A stretch of DNA of 17,053 nt from Candidatus Nanopelagicales bacterium (lineage in GTDB: Bacteria; Actinomycetota; Actinomycetes; S36-B12), in contig JALQSY010000022.1 of assembly GCA_023264215.1 (NCBI GenBank), forward strand, positions 1 to 17,053. Direction: 5' to 3'. The notes under the pieces were generated by a model. That model ran no database searches and was not told the origin of the DNA. It saw only the letters and a list, made by a program, of their open reading frames with translations. Each line of letters opens with the position of its first letter. Position 1 is the stretch's first letter. Both the position numbers and the translations under genes were made by a program. Positions 13,452 to 17,053 of this stretch are shown in pieces.

Positions 13452-13825
13452 TCTGGCACCCGCAGCTCGCCTCGCTACTCGCACGGTTCCGTCACGCGAA
13501 TGCGATCGCCGTGCTCGACGCGCCCTTCCCGACGTACCCCGACGTCGAGACCGTCGACCTCATCGTCCGACGCGGTCTGCCGACGATCCCGGACCTGGTG
13601 GATCTCATCCTCGCCGAGCACGAGGTGAGCAGCGTCGTGATGGCCGAGGAGTTCCGTCAGCACGTGGATGCCCAGACCCAGGCGGACTACCTGGCGCATC
13701 TCGGTGACCTGCCCGTCGAGTGGATCCCGCATGCCGATTTCAAGGCCGAGGTCGGTCGCTGCCTCGGCATCGTCCACACCGGCGATCCCGTGCCGTACAG
13801 CAACGTGATCCTGCGCTGGGGCTAG
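13448..13825 (+). CDS. rbsD: D-ribose pyranase (RbsD/FucU mutarotase family)
   Basis: A 125-residue RbsD/FucU-family protein. RbsD speeds the change of beta-D-ribopyranose to the furanose that ribokinase uses. H16 in RFRHANAIAVLDA matches the catalytic His of the GHTD motif, D24 sits in the following strand, VDLIVRRGLPTIPDLVDLIL (36-55) is the expected helix-strand region, and TGDPVPYSNVIL (111-122) is the family C-terminal block with Y117 and N119. The motif around H16 reads RHAN rather than GHTD, so it is a divergent member. Length is slightly short. The GTG overlaps the rbsK stop by 4 bp after a consensus Shine-Dalgarno. FucU-type fucose mutarotase is the alternative, but rbsK argues for ribose. 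Confidence 0.8.
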   Translation: MIWHPQLASLLARFRHANAIAVLDAPFPTYPDVETVDLIVRRGLPTIPDLVDLILAEHEVSSVVMAEEFRQHVDAQTQADYLAHLGDLPVEWIPHADFKAEVGRCLGIVHTGDPVPYSNVILRWG

Positions 13826-13829
13826 GCCG

Positions 13830-14990
13830 GTGAAACGCACCCTCGTACCCCGGATGGAGCCGTACGTCTCCTCCATCTTCGGGGAGATGTCGACGATCGC
13901 CGCGCAGACGGGCGCGATCAACCTCGGGCAGGGATTCCCCGACACCGACGGTCCGGAGGAGATCAAGGTCATCGCCCAGGCGGCCATCGGCGACGGCCGC
14001 GGCAACCAGTACCCGCCCGTGCACGGCCTGCCCGACCTGCGCGCCGCCATCGCCGAGCACCAGCAGCGCTTCTACGGACTCGCGCTCGACCCGGCCACGG
14101 ATGTCGTCGTCACCACCGGAGCATCGGAGGCCATCCAGTCGTCGCTCCTGGCCCTGTGCGACGCCGGGGACGAGGTCGTCGTCTTCGAACCATGGTTCGA
14201 CATCTACGCCGTAGGCATCGCGCTGGCCAACGCCACGCGCGTCTCCGTGCCGCTGCGGCCGCCGGCGTTCCGGCCGGACATCGATGCGCTGCGTGCCGCC
14301 GTCACCGACCGCACGCGCGTGCTGCTGCTCAATTCGCCGCACAATCCCACCGGGGTCGTCTTCACGCGCGAGGAGCTGCAGTCCATCGCCGATATCGCGA
14401 TCGAGCACGACCTCATCGTGATCTCGGACGAGGCCTACGAGCACCTCTGGTACGACGGGCACCCGCACATCCCCATCGCCACCCTGCCGGGGATGGCCGA
14501 GCGCACCGTGACGATCGGGAGCGCGGGCAAGTCCTTTTCCTTCACCGGCTGGAAGGTCGGCTGGGCGACCGGGCCGACCGACCTCATCCGCGCGGTGCGT
14601 GCCGTGCGCCAGCACCTGACCTTCGTGTCCGGCGGGCCCTTCCAGTACGCGATCGCGCACGGGCTGCGCATGCCCGACTCCTACTACGAGGAGTTCCGAC
14701 AGGGCCTCGCGCATCAGCGCGACATCCTCACGTCCGGACTGCGCGACCTCGGCTTTGCGGCGGTCGAGTCCGAGGGGACGTACTTCCTCACCACCGACCT
14801 AGGCCCGCTGCCTGAGACGGACTCGCTCACCGCCGCGCGCGCCCTGCCGGAGAAGGCAGGCGTCGTCGCGATCCCGCTCCAGGTCTTCTGCGATCACGAG
14901 GGCGTAGGCGAGCACGCCCTGCGCTGGGCCTACTGCAAGAGGCCCGAGGTCCTGCGCGAGGCACTCGACCGCCTTTCGGCCCTCGCCTAG
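13830..14990 (+). CDS. Class I/II PLP aminotransferase
   Basis: A 386-residue fold-type I aminotransferase of the group that includes kynurenine/methionine aminotransferases and actinobacterial succinyldiaminopimelate aminotransferase (DapC). INLGQGFPDTDGP (30-42) is the substrate loop, TTGASEAI (95-102) holds the PLP phosphate, N172 (SPHNPTG) and D200/Y203 (ISDEAYEHLWYD) bind the ring, K234 in SAGKSFSFTGWKVGW is the Schiff-base lysine, and LRWAYCK near the end carries the carboxylate-binding Arg. GTG 13830 starts 4 nt after the rbsD stop with no promoter hexamer at leaderless spacing, so it is probably read from the rbsK operon. Substrate choice (DapC, methionine or kynurenine) is not readable, and its link to ribose is unclear. 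Confidence 0.88.
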   Translation: MKRTLVPRMEPYVSSIFGEMSTIAAQTGAINLGQGFPDTDGPEEIKVIAQAAIGDGRGNQYPPVHGLPDLRAAIAEHQQRFYGLALDPATDVVVTTGASEAIQSSLLALCDAGDEVVVFEPWFDIYAVGIALANATRVSVPLRPPAFRPDIDALRAAVTDRTRVLLLNSPHNPTGVVFTREELQSIADIAIEHDLIVISDEAYEHLWYDGHPHIPIATLPGMAERTVTIGSAGKSFSFTGWKVGWATGPTDLIRAVRAVRQHLTFVSGGPFQYAIAHGLRMPDSYYEEFRQGLAHQRDILTSGLRDLGFAAVESEGTYFLTTDLGPLPETDSLTAARALPEKAGVVAIPLQVFCDHEGVGEHALRWAYCKRPEVLREALDRLSALA

Positions 14991-15023
14991 AGGGGCGGCA
15001 TCGGGGTAGGGCACCATGGTCGG

Positions 15024-15491
15024 ATGCCGCAGATCGAGTTCGTGACCCTCGCCCACCACGCGGAGGCCGTCAACGGCCTGCTCTACCTCCAGGGCGCCGG
15101 GTGGACCGATCTCGAGCAGCCCATCGACGCCGAGGGCAATCTCGGCATGCTGCACATGGGCATCGGCGTGAGCATCATCATCGGCTGGAACGAGACCAAC
15201 CGCTCGTACCCGCTCACCATCAGCGTCGAGCACGAGGACGGCGAGCAGCTGTTCGCCGTCGAGGGCAGTGTCGAGGCCGGTCGCCCCGCGGGCGCGACAC
15301 CGGGAGCGGACCTGCGCAGCGTGCTCGCGGTCAGTGGCGAGGTCCAGTTCGGTCGCCCGGGCGGCTATGTCGTCCGTGCCTACATCGGCGACGACGAGGG
15401 CGGCAGCGCGCGCAACGTGTCGTTCCGCGTGCACTTCCCAGGAGCCGCCCAGGCTCCGGCGCCCGGCGGCCCCGCCGACTTCTCCCTCTAG
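15024..15491 (+). CDS. Conserved hypothetical protein
   Basis: A 155-residue soluble protein I cannot assign a function to. It reads as a compact beta-rich fold: IEFVTLAHHAEAVNGLLYLQGAGWTD, then GIGVSIIIGWNETNRSYPLTISVEHEDGE, and a late VVRAYIGDDEG...VSFRVHFPG. The pattern (a statement about an attribute or property, then a WNETNR turn and an Ig-like strand series) resembles a small family of uncharacterised actinobacterial proteins, possibly the one labelled DUF6941, but I am unsure of that number. The end is a Pro/Ala/Gly tail. There is no signal peptide. CACCAT 6 nt before ATG 15024 could be a weak -10; no Shine-Dalgarno is clear. It is a single gene between the aminotransferase and a large hairpin. 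Confidence 0.7.
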   Translation: MPQIEFVTLAHHAEAVNGLLYLQGAGWTDLEQPIDAEGNLGMLHMGIGVSIIIGWNETNRSYPLTISVEHEDGEQLFAVEGSVEAGRPAGATPGADLRSVLAVSGEVQFGRPGGYVVRAYIGDDEGGSARNVSFRVHFPGAAQAPAPGGPADFSL

Positions 15492-15500
15492 CCGTTCGCC

Positions 15501-15556
15501 TTTCGCGCGCTGAAATGACAGCGCGGGGCCGGAAAGTGTCATCTCAGCGCGCGAAA
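15501..15556. repeat. 20-bp inverted repeat between convergent genes
   Basis: Arms 15501-15520 and 15537-15556 are reverse complements at 19 of 20 positions (one A-C mismatch), around a 16-nt GC-rich loop. It fills much of the 101-bp gap between two converging genes, so a two-way terminator is the simplest role. Neither side has a T-run. A dispersed REP-like palindrome is the alternative. Confidence 0.75.
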
Positions 15557-15592
15557 TCGCCGACGCCCCCGTCGAGCGGACTCGGCCCCGGT

Positions 15593-17053
15593 CTAGGGCG
15601 TCGGCGTCGACTCGGGCGTCGGCGTCGGCTCGGGCGTCGGCGTCGGCTCGGGCGTCGGCTCGGGCGCAGGCGGCACCACGGCGTACTCGCCGGTGCGCAC
15701 GTCCCACGTGAGCGATCCCTCGATCGGGCTGACGACCCACAGCGTCTGCATCCGCACAATGCGGTCGAGCCCACCGCACTCCATGGAGTACGCCGGCACA
15801 GCAGTGCGCCAGGCCGGGAACGTCTCCACGGACGTCACCGACATGCGCATGTAAAGGCTGGACCAGCAGCTGCCGTAGAGGAACAGCCCGGTCTCGGGAT
15901 GCACCGCGGCGGGCTCCCACGCTGTCAAGCGCTCCAGCGGCACCCAACCCGGATCGAGCTGCCAGCGCTGATACCACTGTCGCGGGTAGGAACTGCGACC
16001 AGTATCGGACACCTGCAGCACGGCCTCGGTGTCGTCGGCCCCCATCGGGATCGAATAGACGCGCTCCAGGGAAGTGCGCCTGTACGACGTCCACACTCGG
16101 TAGCCGTCCGCATCCCCGACACGCATGTAGGTCGCCTTGAACGGCCTGCGCCAGGTCGTGCCGATGCCGTGGAAGGTCGAGTGCGCCAGCGCGGACTGCG
16201 CCCATCGCCATCGCTCCCCGCGCGAGCGATCGAAGACCCCTCGATCGGAGAACACCGGGACGCCGAGGGCGGTCCACGTCAGGGCCCCGCGATCCTCATG
16301 GCCGTGCGCGGCGGGCCGAGGACCGAAGCGCAGGACGTAATGGGTCGCGGTGTCGTCCCAGGACGTGCGGTTGGCTGCCCAGCCCTGGTCGGGGCAGTAC
16401 AGGCGCGTGTCCAGGGCGGAGTCGTCCACGATGCCCAGGTCGCCTGGATCGATGCGGTTGCGATTGCCGTTGCCGATGGCGTCGAGGATGCCGTCAGGGC
16501 GCGTGAGCTGCCACGTCGCGAGCGCCGCGCGCGCGACGGTCGCGCCGAGGTCCAGTCCGGCATCCACCTCGGCACCGATCTGGGCTAGGGAGCGACGCCA
16601 GAGGTTGACGTTGAGTCGTTGGTAGTTGGTGGACTGCTCGGCTGACATGCCGCACTGGTCGAAGACGGTGCCCGCATCCGCTTCGAAGCGCCGGATCGCG
16701 GGCTCCCGCCACTCCGGGCGATCGAAGACACGCGCCGCCTCGAGGAGAGCGATGTTGGCGAGCGTGCCTTGGTTGTGCACCTTGTTGAGCGGAGCCCCGC
16801 GGTAGCGGTACGGATCGAGGTTGGCCGCCACGAGGCGATCCATGACCCCTTCGAGCCTGGGGTCCGACGTGGCGGCGTACAGGCACGCGACCGTCCCCAT
16901 CCGCAGCCGGATGATGCCCGGCGTCCAGCCGGAGTCCCGCCGGTCCTGCGCAGCCGCACGAGCGCCCGGATCCGGCGCCGCGGCATCGCGCTCGAGCAGG
17001 ATGTCGACCACCGGCAGGCCCTGTCGCACGCCGGGCACGAGCCACGACATGGA
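15593..17053 (-). CDS. Heparinase II/III-like polysaccharide lyase family protein, 5' partial
   Basis: At least 485 residues; the frame is open to the window edge, so the start (and any signal peptide) is outside. The first half is helical, with LNKVHNQGTLANIALLEAARVF (88-109) and an Asn/His/Tyr set (H92-N93, Y143) like the (alpha/alpha) toroid of alginate/heparin lyases. Then AAHGHEDRGALTWTALGVPVFSDRG (247-271) and SALAHSTFHGIG (287-297) match the heparinase II/III beta-domain pattern HxHxD...G.P...D and AHNT. It probably acts on an acidic polysaccharide outside the cell. The C-terminus is a PEPTPTP-type repeat (about 460-485) that runs straight into the stop, like a wall-spanning or linker segment with no domain after it. 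The family call is moderately sure; the substrate is unknown. Confidence 0.7.
   Translation of the reverse strand, partial: SMSWLVPGVRQGLPVVDILLERDAAAPDPGARAAAQDRRDSGWTPGIIRLRMGTVACLYAATSDPRLEGVMDRLVAANLDPYRYRGAPLNKVHNQGTLANIALLEAARVFDRPEWREPAIRRFEADAGTVFDQCGMSAEQSTNYQRLNVNLWRRSLAQIGAEVDAGLDLGATVARAALATWQLTRPDGILDAIGNGNRNRIDPGDLGIVDDSALDTRLYCPDQGWAANRTSWDDTATHYVLRFGPRPAAHGHEDRGALTWTALGVPVFSDRGVFDRSRGERWRWAQSALAHSTFHGIGTTWRRPFKATYMRVGDADGYRVWTSYRRTSLERVYSIPMGADDTEAVLQVSDTGRSSYPRQWYQRWQLDPGWVPLERLTAWEPAAVHPETGLFLYGSCWSSLYMRMSVTSVETFPAWRTAVPAYSMECGGLDRIVRMQTLWVVSPIEGSLTWDVRTGEYAVVPPAPEPTPEPTPTPEPTPTPESTPTP
15597..15662 (-). repeat. 18-bp tandem repeat coding the Pro/Thr/Glu tail
   Basis: Three 18-bp units (15597-15614, 15615-15632, 15633-15650) and a 12-bp partial unit; the second and third are identical and the first differs at one base. 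They encode PTPEPT-type repeats at the end of the heparinase-like protein. Unit number is likely to vary between strains by slippage. Confidence 0.85.

Noticed and set aside
15501..15556. A classical intrinsic terminator
   Set aside because: The stem is strong, but no T-run follows on either strand; kept as an inverted repeat with terminator only as one option.
15597..15662. A CRISPR-like array
   Set aside because: The repeats are 18-bp and contiguous with no spacers, and they are in frame in a coding region.
15101..16588. A 495-codon open frame on the plus strand
   Set aside because: It is antisense to the heparinase-like gene and crosses the hypothetical gene in another frame; Arg-rich without motifs.

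Overview
The window is GC-rich and densely coded: 19 protein genes and almost no intergenic DNA. The longest gaps are 101 bp (15492-15592) and 87 bp (5669-5755). GTG starts, leaderless-type promoters, a lone pyrE beside a TrmH-family methyltransferase, and secreted trypsin-like proteases point to an actinobacterium (Actinomycetota). I cannot name a genus. I see no tRNA, rRNA, CRISPR array, insertion sequence, phage gene or integrase, so this looks like chromosomal backbone with some catabolic and secreted functions.

Layout. 1-1200: the end of an ApbE flavin transferase (5' partial) overlapping a haem-binding ferric-reductase-like membrane protein, a likely electron-transfer pair. 1210-2409: a class V PLP enzyme. 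2406-4895: convergent and divergent single genes, namely a TrmH/SpoU methyltransferase, a DUF368 polyprenyl-phosphate transporter, pyrE and a small hypothetical. 4892-5668: a short-chain dehydrogenase. 5756-8612: two tandem secreted trypsin-like proteases, each followed by fibronectin-III-like modules. 8632-9600: a quinone-oxidoreductase-like enzyme. 9604-12490 (minus): xylB, rpiB and a proline racemase superfamily gene in one operon. 12522-14990 (plus, divergent): rbsK, rbsD and a class I aminotransferase. 15024-15491: a conserved hypothetical. 15501-15556: a near-perfect 20-bp inverted repeat. 15593 to the window end (minus): a heparinase II/III-like protein, 5' partial, with a Pro/Thr/Glu repeat tail.

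The pentose genes fit one scheme: RbsD converts ribopyranose to furanose, RbsK makes ribose 5-phosphate, RpiB links it to ribulose 5-phosphate, and XylB makes xylulose 5-phosphate. No transporter or regulator is linked within the window.

The most striking signal is in the punctuation between genes. Thirteen of 19 stop codons are TAG and all 13 lie in the palindrome CTAG. Three of the five convergent junctions share one CTAG that supplies both stop codons. Eight start codons sit 6-7 nt after a TANNNT -10 hexamer, as expected of leaderless mRNAs. Two divergent pairs use symmetric -10 elements so that one 23-bp spacer can serve both directions, and one stop codon is also part of the next gene's -10. 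By eye I found only three CTAG sites inside genes. These are readings from sequence; transcript ends were not measured.
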